Part shown: in pieces, positions 1 through 8,183 of the stretch
How the letters are laid out: every line of letters begins with the position of its first letter
Numbering within the stretch: position 1 is the stretch's first letter
Origin: an uncultured Collinsella sp.
Lineage (GTDB): Bacteria; Actinomycetota; Coriobacteriia; Coriobacteriales; Coriobacteriaceae
Reading direction: 5' to 3'
Assembly: GCA_900552145.1 (NCBI GenBank)
Contig: URYW01000003.1
Coordinates: 6,000-69,999 of the forward strand
Length of the DNA: 64,000 bases
Notes under the pieces: model-generated
Database searches by the model: none
The model's input: the letters and a program-made list of their open reading frames with translations, nothing else
What the model was told of the DNA's origin: nothing
Position numbers and translations under genes: made by a program

Positions 1-2
1 GC

Positions 3-665
3 CGCAACGCCTTTGCCCTGCTCAGTGAGCTCGGCCTGCTCGAGCACCCAGGTGCCGCGCGGCTTTTGGACAGCCTCGACGAGCAAACGCGCAGCGTGAC
101 AACCACCATGATCGAGCGCGGCATCAACAGCCCGCGTACCAGCAGCATGGGGCGTCTCTTTGATGCCGCGGCAGCAATTCTGGGCATCTGCGACAAGGCA
201 ACCTACGAGGGCGAACCCGCCATCGAGCTTGAGGCTGCCGCCTGGCGCGCGCTCGACAACGAAATCGCCCGTTTTCCCGACGACAACGCCGGCCATTTCG
301 CATCTGGCCCATCGTGGCTGGACGGCCCCGATGTTCTGGACCAGAAAGCATTCTTTGAGGCACTTTTGGAGGGAATTGAAGCCGGAGCGCCCGCCAACAG
401 GCTCGCACTCGACTTCCATGTCGCCATCGCGCGCTCCTCGGCGCGCATCGCCAGCGATATCTGCGTGCGCGAGGGCATCGACACCGTCGCGCTCTCGGGC
501 GGCGTGTTCATGAACCAACTTTTGCTTCAGCTCCTCACCCGCGAGCTTAAAAACGCAGGCCTTACGGTCTTGGTTCCCCAAACCGTGCCCGTTAACGACG
601 GCTGCATCGCCTACGGTCAGGCGGCAGTCGCACGCACTCGCCTCGCACAGGTCGCACCGCAATAG
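3..665 (+). CDS. hypF: HypF C-terminal part (carbamoyltransferase), 5' end outside window
   Basis: HypF uses carbamoyl phosphate and ATP to make the thiocarboxamide on HypE that becomes the cyanide ligand of NiFe hydrogenases. The frame is open from base 3 with no start, so only the last 220 residues are here. The segment SSMGRLFDAAAAILGIC followed by TYEGEPAIELEA is the conserved C-terminal HypF block, and ALSGGVFMNQLL is the Kae1-like ATP-site motif. The acylphosphatase, zinc-finger and YrdC domains must lie upstream of the window. hypC, hypD and hypE follow on the same strand, which supports the call. Confidence 0.93.
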   Translation, partial: RNAFALLSELGLLEHPGAARLLDSLDEQTRSVTTTMIERGINSPRTSSMGRLFDAAAAILGICDKATYEGEPAIELEAAAWRALDNEIARFPDDNAGHFASGPSWLDGPDVLDQKAFFEALLEGIEAGAPANRLALDFHVAIARSSARIASDICVREGIDTVALSGGVFMNQLLLQLLTRELKNAGLTVLVPQTVPVNDGCIAYGQAAVARTRLAQVAPQ

Positions 666-796
666 GCTGTTTGGCCAACCCGCAAGCCGCCGTCTCACAG
701 GTGTAGCGCGTTTGCCCGCAGCCCCCGCGAGCGCTACCATCAAACGATGGATTATCCAGCGCCCATCCAGCGCAAAGCGTATAAAAGAGGAACATT

Positions 797-1057
797 ATGT
801 GCCTTGCCGTTCCCGGTAAAGTAGTCAAACGCGACGATGACCTCAAGGCCACCGTCGACATGATGGGCATCGAGCGCCCTGTTTCGCTGAGACTCGTGCC
901 GACGGCGCAGGTAGGCGACTATGTTCTCGTGCACGCCGGCTTTGGCATCCAGATTGTCGATAAGCAGGAAGCACGGGAAACGCTCGAGCTTGTTAATGCC
1001 ATGTCCGAGCTGGTCGAAGAAGACCAGCTTGCCACCAACCCGGCCGAGGCATACTAG
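797..1057 (+). CDS. hypC: HypC hydrogenase assembly chaperone
   Basis: HypC (86 residues, normal for the family) carries the Fe(CN)2CO unit with HypD and delivers it to the large subunit of NiFe hydrogenase. The N-terminus MCLAVPGKVV has the essential Cys2, exposed after removal of Met1. The start is supported by an AGAGGAA ribosome site a few bases upstream. Its TAG stop shares one base with the GTG start of hypD, which suggests translational coupling. The 130-base gap from hypF has no strong terminator. Confidence 0.95.
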   Translation: MCLAVPGKVVKRDDDLKATVDMMGIERPVSLRLVPTAQVGDYVLVHAGFGIQIVDKQEARETLELVNAMSELVEEDQLATNPAEAY

Positions 1058-2169
1058 TGGCGCCCGAGCAGCCGGCTCGCTCCGGTATCGACTTCTCGGC
1101 ATTCCGCGATCCCAAGCTGGCTCGCGAGCTCATCGAGCGCATTCATGAGCTTGTCGGCGACCGCGCCATCAACCTTATGGAAGTCTGCGGCACGCATACC
1201 GTGAGCATCGGGCGCTATGGCTTTCGCTCCATTATGCCGGCCGGGCTCAAGCTGCTGAGCGGACCGGGCTGCCCGGTCTGCGTCACCGCCAACCGCGACA
1301 TCGACCATGCAATCGCGCTCGCCAACATAAACGGCGTCATCATCACCACCTTTGGCGACATGATGCGCGTGCCTGGATCGTCCACCTCGCTCGCTGCGCA
1401 AAAGGCGGCAGGGCGCGACATCCGCATCGTCTACTCCCCGCTCGACGCGCTCGACATTGCCGAGCAAAACCCTGATCGCCCGGTCATTTTTATGGGCGTG
1501 GGCTTTGAGACTACGACGCCCACCATCGCCGCCGCCATCTTGGAGGCCGAGGCGCGCGGGCTGCAGAACTTCTCGGTCTACTGCGCCCATAAGACCACGC
1601 CGCCGGCGCTGCGCGCCATCGCCAACGATCCCGAGACCGCCATTGACGGCTTTATCCTGCCGGGCCACGTCGCCACCATCACGGGCTTGGCGCCCTTTAG
1701 CTTTTTGGTCGATGAGTTCGATACCCCGGGCGTGGTCACGGGATTTGAACCGGTCGACATCCTGCAGGGCATCTGCATGCTGGTCCAGATGGTTGTCGAG
1801 GACAGGCCCGCGATCGACAACGCCTACCGCCGTGGCGTTAACGCAGACGGCAACCCCGTGGCGCGCCAGCTGGTCGAGCAGGTGTTTGAGCCATGCGACA
1901 CCACGTGGCGCGGACTGGGGCCGATTGCCAACTCGGGCCTTTCCATCCGCCCCGAGTTCTCGCGCTTTGATGCCCGCACTCGCTTTGACGTGCCCGTTGA
2001 GGCGACGGTCGAGCCGCGTGGGTGCCGCTGCGGCGACGTGCTGCGCGGGGCCATTACGCCGAGCAGCTGCCCGCTCTTTGGCCACGCTTGTACGCCCGAG
2101 CATCCCGTCGGCCCCTGCATGGTGAGCTCCGAGGGCAGCTGCGCAGCATACTACCGTTACCGAATCTAG
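1057..2169 (+). CDS. hypD: HypD hydrogenase maturation scaffold, Fe-S protein
   Basis: HypD (370 residues) is the 4Fe-4S scaffold on which the Fe(CN)2CO group is assembled with HypC. Visible motifs are MEVCGTHT near residue 30, GPGCPVCVT near residue 69, GFETTTP near residue 150, and the C-terminal cysteine-rich end (RGCRCGDVLRG, then C-x6-C and further Cys residues) that binds the cluster. It starts with GTG overlapping the hypC stop by one base. The length and all family Cys blocks look intact. Confidence 0.95.
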   Translation: MAPEQPARSGIDFSAFRDPKLARELIERIHELVGDRAINLMEVCGTHTVSIGRYGFRSIMPAGLKLLSGPGCPVCVTANRDIDHAIALANINGVIITTFGDMMRVPGSSTSLAAQKAAGRDIRIVYSPLDALDIAEQNPDRPVIFMGVGFETTTPTIAAAILEAEARGLQNFSVYCAHKTTPPALRAIANDPETAIDGFILPGHVATITGLAPFSFLVDEFDTPGVVTGFEPVDILQGICMLVQMVVEDRPAIDNAYRRGVNADGNPVARQLVEQVFEPCDTTWRGLGPIANSGLSIRPEFSRFDARTRFDVPVEATVEPRGCRCGDVLRGAITPSSCPLFGHACTPEHPVGPCMVSSEGSCAAYYRYRI

Positions 2170-2217
2170 CCCGAACGCCCCCGCGCGCTGACACCTCCCA
2201 TGATTGGAGTTTTCGAT

Positions 2218-3252
2218 ATGTCCCATAGTATCTCCGATAGCGCTGTCTTGCTGGGCCACGGCTCTGGCGGCCAGATGATGAAACGCATCATCGACGAGGT
2301 CTTTTTGGATGCCTTTGGGTCGCCCGAGCTGCTCGAGGGCAACGACGCTGGCGTCGCCGCACTGCCCGCGAGCGGGCGCATCGCCATGTCGACCGACAGC
2401 TTTGTGGTGACGCCTCAGTTCTTCCCCGGTGGCAACATCGGCCGCCTAGCCGTGTGCGGAACCGTCAACGATGTCGCGACCTCGGGCGCCAACGTGCGCT
2501 ACCTATCGTGCGGCTTTATCCTCGAAGAGGGCTATCCCATGGATAAGCTCCGCCAGATTGTGCAGACGATGGCCGAAACGGCGCATGAGGCGGGCGTGTC
2601 CATAATCACGGGCGACACCAAGGTGGTCGAGCGCGGCGGGGCCGACGGCGTCTACATCAATACCGCCGGCGTGGGCGAGGTTCCCACGGGCGTGGCGCTC
2701 AGCGGCGCCAACTGCCGCCCCGGCGACGTCATTCTGGTGTCGGGCACACTGGGCGACCACGGTATCGCCATCATGAGCCAACGCGAGGGCCTGGCGTTTT
2801 CGAGCACGATCGAAAGCGATGCCGCGCCGCTCAACCACCTGATTGCCGACGTTCTGGCCGCAGCGCCCGGCACGCGCTGCTTTCGCGACCCCACGCGCGG
2901 TGGCCTAGCGTCCACACTCAACGAGTTTGCCCAGGCCAGCGGCGTTGCCATGGAGGTCGACGAGGATGCCGTGCCCGTGCGTCCCGACGTGCAGGCCGCC
3001 TGCGAAATGCTCGGCTACGATGTGCTGCAGGTGGCAAACGAGGGCAAGATGGTCGCCGTCGTACCGGCCGAGCAAGCCGATGCCGCGCTGAGCGCCATGC
3101 GCGCCGCCCGCTACGGCGAGAATGCCGCCGTCATCGGTCGCGTGCTGCCACTTGCCGAGGGCGCCCGTCCCGCCGTGCGTGTGCGCACCGGCTGGGGCTC
3201 GACCCGCATCCTCGACATGCTCGTGGGAGAGCAGCTGCCGAGGATTTGCTGA
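2218..3252 (+). CDS. hypE: HypE carbamoyl dehydratase
   Basis: HypE (344 residues, AIR-synthase/PurM-like fold) dehydrates the carbamoylated C-terminal Cys to a thiocyanate that is passed to HypD. The extreme C-terminus PRIC is the required acceptor tail, and LGHGSGG near the N-terminus is the usual start region. The ATG at 2218 is chosen because GGAG lies 8-9 bases before it; an upstream in-frame ATG at 2200 would add six unconserved residues. The last 55 coding bases recur, almost identical, at 10156-10210 beyond the PTS module. Confidence 0.94.
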   Translation: MSHSISDSAVLLGHGSGGQMMKRIIDEVFLDAFGSPELLEGNDAGVAALPASGRIAMSTDSFVVTPQFFPGGNIGRLAVCGTVNDVATSGANVRYLSCGFILEEGYPMDKLRQIVQTMAETAHEAGVSIITGDTKVVERGGADGVYINTAGVGEVPTGVALSGANCRPGDVILVSGTLGDHGIAIMSQREGLAFSSTIESDAAPLNHLIADVLAAAPGTRCFRDPTRGGLASTLNEFAQASGVAMEVDEDAVPVRPDVQAACEMLGYDVLQVANEGKMVAVVPAEQADAALSAMRAARYGENAAVIGRVLPLAEGARPAVRVRTGWGSTRILDMLVGEQLPRIC

Positions 3253-3313
3253 CGGCGGCATCCGCGCGCCACCGCGCTTTGAACAATGAGCTTTTGACCG
3301 GCTCAGCACAAGA

Positions 3314-3349
3314 GACCCCCGCGACCGAATCGAATCGGTCGCGGGGGTC
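3314..3349. terminator. GC-rich hairpin after hypE
   Basis: A 15-base perfect inverted repeat (GACCCCCGCGACCGA and its complement) with a 6-base loop lies between the convergent hypE and the membrane gene ending at 3376. The T tail is weak, but the position suits a bidirectional terminator. Confidence 0.6.
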
Positions 3350-3375
3350 CTTGCATTTGCGAGCTTTGCCGTTAT

Positions 3376-3816
3376 CTACGCTCGGAACTTTGGATACGTC
3401 AGTCGCACGAGCGCGACGCTCACGCCCAGCTGTATGAGAATCTGGCGCACGTCGCCGACGCCTCCAAGCGCCACGGCGCGAACCAGGTTGGCGATGCCGA
3501 GCGGCATGCCGCCGACAAACCAGAGCGAGAGGCCCAGCAGCACCTTGTCGCCCATACCGGGTTCAAAGGGCACCGAGGCCACCACCGCCCGATATGCCCG
3601 CACCTCAGAGAAGATCAACGCCACGATAAGCAGCAAGGTAACGAACATCGACGCGATCGAAGCAGAGGACGCCGCAGCGCCCGTAAGCCCGCCCACGGTC
3701 GCGTCCATAAGCAGAACGCCGCCCGCATAGACCAGCGACATGACCCCCAGAGCCGTGAGAGCCGAGCGTGCCCCGGCGCGTCCCGTGCCCCTAACACCGA
3801 CGTTTCTTGCCCCCAT
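3376..3816 (-). CDS. Small integral membrane protein, unknown function
   Basis: This 146-residue protein has a basic N-terminus and about four hydrophobic segments (roughly residues 20-40, 50-70, 88-110 and 116-136), so it is probably a small inner membrane protein. The ATG at 3816 is chosen because AGGGAGG lies six bases upstream; an upstream in-frame ATG at 3855 has no such site. No family motif was recognised. It is the last gene on the minus strand of the PTS module, separated from HPr by 112 bases with hairpins, so it may be transcribed independently. Confidence 0.6.
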   Translation of the reverse strand: MGARNVGVRGTGRAGARSALTALGVMSLVYAGGVLLMDATVGGLTGAAASSASIASMFVTLLLIVALIFSEVRAYRAVVASVPFEPGMGDKVLLGLSLWFVGGMPLGIANLVRAVALGGVGDVRQILIQLGVSVALVRLTYPKFRA

Positions 3817-3837
3817 CGTTAACCTCCCTAAAGCAAG

Positions 3838-3865
3838 GGGCCCACCGGCACGCACCGGCGGGCCC
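3838..3865 (-). terminator. Hairpin between HPr gene and membrane gene
   Basis: GGGCCC-x-CCGG arms face each other around a short loop just upstream of the ribosome site of the 3816 start. A second possible stop signal, a short stem followed by seven T on the minus strand, is at about 3900-3925 right after the HPr gene. Confidence 0.45.
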
Positions 3866-3928
3866 GTCTATCTGGGGCCAACCCACTCCGGATGACCCCA
3901 AAAAAACATCGACGCGGCTTTTGCCCGC

Positions 3929-4195
3929 CTACTCCCCGCAGCCGCTCTCGATAAGCGCCACGAGGGCATCGACGGCGGCCGCCTCGTCGGCGCCGTCGGC
4001 TGCGATCTCAATCTCGCAACCACAGGCCATTCCCAGGCTCATGACCATCAGGATTGACTTGGCGTCTTTGGCGTCTCCGCCCACCTTGCCAACGGTAATC
4101 GAGCTCTCGTACTTGCTCGCCTCCTGCACAAACAGCGATGCAGGGCGCGCGTGGATGCCGCTCGGATTCTTGACGACCGTCGTCTTGGAAACCAT
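3929..4195 (-). CDS. HPr phosphocarrier protein of the PTS
   Basis: HPr (88 residues) passes phosphate from Enzyme I to IIA proteins. The active-site block SGIHARPAS places the phosphohistidine at His15, and DAKSILMVMSLG places the regulatory serine at Ser47, as expected for Gram-positive HPr controlled by HPr kinase. It lies 9 bases downstream of the 6-phospho-beta-glucosidase stop and is therefore probably the last gene of the cellobiose-type PTS operon. A co-encoded HPr is less common than a ptsHI locus; Enzyme I is not in the window. Confidence 0.92.
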   Translation of the reverse strand: MVSKTTVVKNPSGIHARPASLFVQEASKYESSITVGKVGGDAKDAKSILMVMSLGMACGCEIEIAADGADEAAAVDALVALIESGCGE

Positions 4196-4204
4196 CTCTA
4201 CTCC

Positions 4205-5743
4205 TTACTCCACCACAATGTTATCAGTTGCGGTGTCGGCGCCGTTGCTGGCGATGAGCTTCTTGTAGTAGAAGAAGCTCTTCTTCTTGCCGCGCTTACC
4301 GGTGCCGTTGCCGTGGTCGTCCTGGTCGACCGAGATCTGGCCGTAACGCTTGGTCATCTCGGAGGTGCCGGAGCTGATCAGGTCGATGGGGCCCCACCAG
4401 GCATAACCAAAGACGTCGACACCGTCGAGAATCGCCTGGTGCATTTGCTCGACATGCTCTTTCATGTACTCGATATGCGCGTCGTCGTCGCAGTAGCCGT
4501 TCTCGTCGCGGTTCTCGGTCATGCCGTTGCCGTTCTCGGCGATGAAGATCGGCAGGTGGTAGCGATCGTAGATGTGGTTGAGCGTGATGCGGAAGCCCAC
4601 GGGGTCGATCGGCCAGCCCCACTCGGTCATCTCGAGGTACTGGTTCTTGATCTCGGTAAGCAGCTTACCGCTCGGCTCGGGGGAGATCTTGCCCTTATAG
4701 CGCATGATGTAGGTCATGTAGTAGCTGATGGAGATGTAGTCCACCACGCCGGCCTTGAGGGTCTCGAGATCGCCGTCCTCCATCTTGATGTCGACACCGT
4801 AGTCGCGGAAGGAGCGCTTTACGTAGTAGGGGTACTCGCCCTTGGCCTGGATATCGGTGAAGAACCAGTTGAAGTGGTCCTCAAAGAGCACCTGGAGCTG
4901 GTCTTCCGGCTTGGAGGTCTCGGCATAGTTCTCAAGACGGCAGAGCATGTTGCCGATGTGGGCCTCGGGATCGATCTCGCGCAGCTTGATAACGGCCTTG
5001 GCGGAAGCCACGAGCTGGTTGTGAGCGACCTGGAACTTCTCGGGCCAGCGGCCGGCATAGGGGTTGGAGCCGTCTTCCTTCTCATCCCAGATCACGCCGC
5101 AGCAGGTACAGGGGTTGGCGTAGACATGGTTGATCTCGTTGAAGGTCATCCAATACTTGACCTTGCCCTTGTAGCGGCGGAAAAGTGTCTCGGCATAACG
5201 CTCAAAGGCGTCGACCACGTGACGGCTCGCAAAGCCGTTGTACTCCTCTGCCAGGTGAAGCGGCATGTCAAAGTGGTTGAGGGTAACCATGGGCTCGATA
5301 CCGTGCTTATGGCACTCGTCAAAGACCTTGTCGTAGAAGGCCAGGCCTTCCTCGTTGGGCAGGGCGTCGTCGCCGTTGGGGAAGATACGGCTCCAAGAGA
5401 TGCTCATGCGAAAGACGCCAAAGCCCATCTCACCCAAAAGCGCGATGTCCTCCTTGTAGGTGTGGTAGAAGTCGATGCCGCGGCGCTTGGGGAAATCGTA
5501 GGCCATCTCGTCTGCCTTGCGGGCTGCGAGCGACTGGCGCGTGACGGAGTTGAGCGGACCGCCCTCGACGATGCCCTCGCGGGCGCAGGTCTCACGGTCG
5601 AGCAGGATCACGTAGTCGGAGACCGCCGGGCCGCGGCCGCCCTCGTTCCATGCACCCTCAATCTGGTTGGCAGCGGTAGCGCCGCCCCAGAGAAAGCCCT
5701 TGGGAAAAGCCTCGTCAAAGTCATAGGTAGAAAGGTCAATCAT
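4205..5743 (-). CDS. GH1 6-phospho-beta-glucosidase
   Basis: This 512-residue cytoplasmic enzyme should hydrolyse 6-phospho-beta-glucosides such as cellobiose-6-phosphate delivered by the PTS genes next to it. GH1 signatures are clear: FLWGGATAANQIEGAW near the N-terminus, the acid/base Glu203 in TFNEIN, and the nucleophile Glu403 in FIAENGNG. The C-terminal KKKSFFYYKKLI block is typical of phospho-glycosidases. It stands between IIA and HPr in the same direction. Residues alone cannot separate glucoside from galactoside preference, but the lactose/cellobiose-type IIA/IIB/IIC context fits cellobiose-like sugars. Confidence 0.92.
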   Translation of the reverse strand: MIDLSTYDFDEAFPKGFLWGGATAANQIEGAWNEGGRGPAVSDYVILLDRETCAREGIVEGGPLNSVTRQSLAARKADEMAYDFPKRRGIDFYHTYKEDIALLGEMGFGVFRMSISWSRIFPNGDDALPNEEGLAFYDKVFDECHKHGIEPMVTLNHFDMPLHLAEEYNGFASRHVVDAFERYAETLFRRYKGKVKYWMTFNEINHVYANPCTCCGVIWDEKEDGSNPYAGRWPEKFQVAHNQLVASAKAVIKLREIDPEAHIGNMLCRLENYAETSKPEDQLQVLFEDHFNWFFTDIQAKGEYPYYVKRSFRDYGVDIKMEDGDLETLKAGVVDYISISYYMTYIMRYKGKISPEPSGKLLTEIKNQYLEMTEWGWPIDPVGFRITLNHIYDRYHLPIFIAENGNGMTENRDENGYCDDDAHIEYMKEHVEQMHQAILDGVDVFGYAWWGPIDLISSGTSEMTKRYGQISVDQDDHGNGTGKRGKKKSFFYYKKLIASNGADTATDNIVVE

Positions 5744-5815
5744 GGTATGTCCTCATCTCTCTTGGTTGGGTTGGGATGCGGGCCGCAGGGGCACGGCCCA
5801 TGATCGGGGGACGTA

Positions 5816-6142
5816 TTAGCGGGCGGCCAGTGCGCGCACCACGGGCATCATTTTTTTGGCCATGTGCAGCTCGGCACTAATGGTCATAAGCGTATCCTGG
5901 GCGTGCACGAATAGCAGGGAGTACTCGACCTCCTCGCCGCCCGCCTGGCGCTGGATCATCTCGGTCTGCGCCTTGTGCGCATCGAGGATCTTGACGTCGG
6001 CCTCGGCAAGGTGCGCGTCCGCCGCTTCGAAATCAAACTCCGCCAGAGCGTCCATCGCCTTGTCGATACAGGCGCGACCGTCACCGGCGTTGATGATGAC
6101 GTTCATCGCGACTGCGGGAACGTTGATTGCCTCATCAGCCAT
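5816..6142 (-). CDS. PTS lactose/cellobiose-type IIA component
   Basis: IIA (108 residues) takes phosphate from HPr and gives it to IIB. The family blocks INAGDGRACIDKA and LLFVHAQDTLMT are present, the latter holding the phosphohistidine His80. The protein is all-helical and cytoplasmic. The ATG at 6142 is preferred over one at 6145 because AGGAGG is then five bases away; a start at 6205 would add 21 residues unlike the family. It is between IIC and the glucosidase in one minus-strand operon. Confidence 0.93.
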   Translation of the reverse strand: MADEAINVPAVAMNVIINAGDGRACIDKAMDALAEFDFEAADAHLAEADVKILDAHKAQTEMIQRQAGGEEVEYSLLFVHAQDTLMTISAELHMAKKMMPVVRALAAR

Positions 6143-6238
6143 CATAGCCTCCTTCTCTTGGGTGCCAGCCGCCTTCGCGGCCGGCACCGAATCATTTGGT
6201 AGCAACTAGGCGACGGACTCTGGGTCGCCCGTAGGGGT

Positions 6239-7540
6239 TTACTCGGCAGCGGCAGCGGCCTTGGCGGCCTTCTTGGCAGCCTTCTTTGCAGCCTTTTCGG
6301 CTGCTTTCTCTTCCTCAACCTTGCATTGATAGTTGTCGGCCGCCTTGAAGAACGGGAACCAGAGAATCGCGGCGATCAGCAGGTTCACGCAGACCAGGGC
6401 AACGTTGCGAATGTCGCCACCGGACATAAAGAACGCCGAGACAGCATTGGGCAGGAAGTTCATGTCGAAATTCTCAACGTGAAGGCTCGCCCAGCCCATG
6501 CTCATCCACAAATAGGCGTTGGCCGGCAGGATGATGGCTTGAAGCACCATGGGGATGAACATGAAGGGGTTGGCAACGATCGTGGAAAACACGAGCGGCT
6601 CGTTGATATTGAACAGGGACGGGACGATCGTGGCACGACCGAGTGTTTTGTTCTTCTTAGACTTGGCGAAAAGCATGTAGAAAGCCAGCGGGAGCGTGGC
6701 GCCCTCGCCGCCGATCATGATGTAGCGAGTGATGCCGTAGGCGTTGATGTTCGTCGGAGTGAGACCGGCGGCATATGCAGCCATATTCTCGGCAAGGGCG
6801 GACTTTTGGATGGACTGCTGGATGGGCGAGAAGACCCAGCCGGAGATGCCGAAGAAATAGAAGGTGTCCATGACGAGTGGAATCGCGATAGTGCCGGGGA
6901 GCGTCTGGGCAAAACCGGTAACGGGCGACAGGATGATCGCAACGGCGCCAAAGACGTCAACCTGAAGCATGTTGGTGAAAAGCCACGCAACGAAGAGCGA
7001 CAGCAAGACGGCGATGATGTTATCGAACCAGTTCTTGACAAAGTCGGGGACCATGCTGTCCTCCGAGAAGAACGTCATACGAGCCATGCGCTTGTAGATG
7101 AAGCCCACGACAAAGCCCACAACCATGGCGGTGAACATACCGCCGGCGCCGAACTTGGCCATCTGAAAAACGTAACCGTCTTCAGTGATCGTAGGATTCA
7201 TACACAGCATGAAGGCGCCTATACCGGTGAAACCGGCGATCATGCTGCGGTCTTTACGGTCTTCCTTGACCGCAACATTATGCGGGATGATAAACGCCAT
7301 GAACAAGCCCACGAGGCCAAACGAGAACGTGGTGAGCGGCGACAGATCGGGCAGGGTCGGAACAAAGCGACGGATGATGTTCCACAGGCTCGGGATGGCC
7401 GAGACCATGGAGAAGGGGACGATGTAGAGAACTGCGTCGGAGATGACGCCAAACCAGTAGGTTGAGGTAAGCTTGTTCATCACGGGGACGACATGCTCGG
7501 TGATCCACGCCTGGATCGCCTCCATGAACTTTTGCAGCAT
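6239..7540 (-). CDS. PTS cellobiose-type IIC permease
   Basis: IIC (433 residues, many transmembrane segments) carries the disaccharide across the membrane while IIB phosphorylates it. The N-terminal region FMEAIQAWITEHVVPVMNKL and the block NINEPLVFSTIVANPFMFIP are characteristic of the lactose/cellobiose IIC family. A GAGGGG ribosome site precedes the ATG by about five bases. The C-terminus is an unusual cytoplasmic tail of about 25 residues made almost only of Ala, Lys and Glu, probably helical. IIB starts 11 bases upstream, so translation is probably linked. Confidence 0.93.
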   Translation of the reverse strand: MLQKFMEAIQAWITEHVVPVMNKLTSTYWFGVISDAVLYIVPFSMVSAIPSLWNIIRRFVPTLPDLSPLTTFSFGLVGLFMAFIIPHNVAVKEDRKDRSMIAGFTGIGAFMLCMNPTITEDGYVFQMAKFGAGGMFTAMVVGFVVGFIYKRMARMTFFSEDSMVPDFVKNWFDNIIAVLLSLFVAWLFTNMLQVDVFGAVAIILSPVTGFAQTLPGTIAIPLVMDTFYFFGISGWVFSPIQQSIQKSALAENMAAYAAGLTPTNINAYGITRYIMIGGEGATLPLAFYMLFAKSKKNKTLGRATIVPSLFNINEPLVFSTIVANPFMFIPMVLQAIILPANAYLWMSMGWASLHVENFDMNFLPNAVSAFFMSGGDIRNVALVCVNLLIAAILWFPFFKAADNYQCKVEEEKAAEKAAKKAAKKAAKAAAAAE

Positions 7541-7551
7541 GTTGTCCCCTC

Positions 7552-7881
7552 CTAGTCCTCGTCAAGCAGGTCGTAGGCATCCTCGAGAATGCTCTCGCCG
7601 TCGAGCGCCGCATAATAGTCGGGGTCGATGGCCATGACCTTCACGCCGTGAGATGCCACCTGAGACTGAATCTCGGGCACCTCGGAGGCGAAGTGCGGGC
7701 CGAGCAGAAGGATGTCGATCTTATCTGCGTAGTCCATGATCTCGGACTTGCTGACTGCCTTGATGGTGCAGTCAAGGCCCTTGGACTTTGCGACCTTGCG
7801 CATGCCCGCCGCCATAAAGCCGGTCGAGGCACCGATGCCGCAAGCGAGAAGAATACGGACGGTGCCGTTCTCGTCTGCCAT
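7552..7881 (-). CDS. PTS cellobiose-type IIB component, first gene of operon
   Basis: IIB (109 residues) passes phosphate from IIA to the incoming sugar. The N-terminal loop ILLACGIGASTGFMA gives the phosphocysteine Cys14; the usual family form is CxxGMST, so Gly-Ala replaces Gly-Met here. The ATG at 7881 has AAAGGAG about eight bases upstream; the longer open frame to 8151 lacks IIB similarity and runs into the divergent regulatory region. It leads the operon IIB-IIC-IIA-glucosidase-HPr. Confidence 0.92.
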   Translation of the reverse strand: MADENGTVRILLACGIGASTGFMAAGMRKVAKSKGLDCTIKAVSKSEIMDYADKIDILLLGPHFASEVPEIQSQVASHGVKVMAIDPDYYAALDGESILEDAYDLLDED

Positions 7882-8183
7882 GGGGTACTCCTTTCCCAAT
7901 AAGCGGGCCCAAGGCGGCTCCGATGCCGCCGCGGTCCCCGCCATGTTCTTGGGCGTCCGTGTCGACCCGGCCGCCCTTGACCGTGACTGCACTATACGCG
8001 GCAGAGGGTTCTTGCCGCCAACCATCTTTTTGCCGCATGGCGGCAAGGCGGCAGATATTCCGCTTGCACGGCAAGCCGGGCGGTTTTCCGCTTGGGCGGC
8101 AAATTGAAAAAGACGCCCCGCCTTTCCCTGAGATACCATGGGGCGGTACACCCTATCTGCCGATCATCTCTGGGAGAAAAACC
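7882..8183. promoter_or_regulatory. Divergent control region of PTS operon and its regulator, with repeated GCGGCAA boxes
   Basis: This 302-base region holds no gene. A minus-strand -10 box TATAGT is at 7991-7996, about 110 bases before IIB, with TTGGCG-like sequence 19 bases further upstream. Copies of TTGCCGC/GCGGCAA cluster here: 8012-8018, a perfect pair with a 3-base spacer at 8030-8046 (TTGCCGCATGGCGGCAA), 8047-8053 (GGCGGCA) and 8096-8102, plus GCGGCA at 7998. They sit just upstream of the IIB promoter and are good candidates for sites of the PRD activator encoded on the other side. Confidence 0.6.

Noticed and set aside
4151..5803. Long open frame opposite the 6-phospho-beta-glucosidase gene.
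   Set aside because: It is a high-GC shadow frame: no family motif, while the minus-strand frame has both GH1 catalytic motifs.
8001..8151. Upstream extensions of the IIB gene (to 8151) and of the activator gene (from 7923).
   Set aside because: Both extensions would code across the shared GCGGCAA control region, lack family similarity and ignore good ribosome sites at 7881 and 8184.
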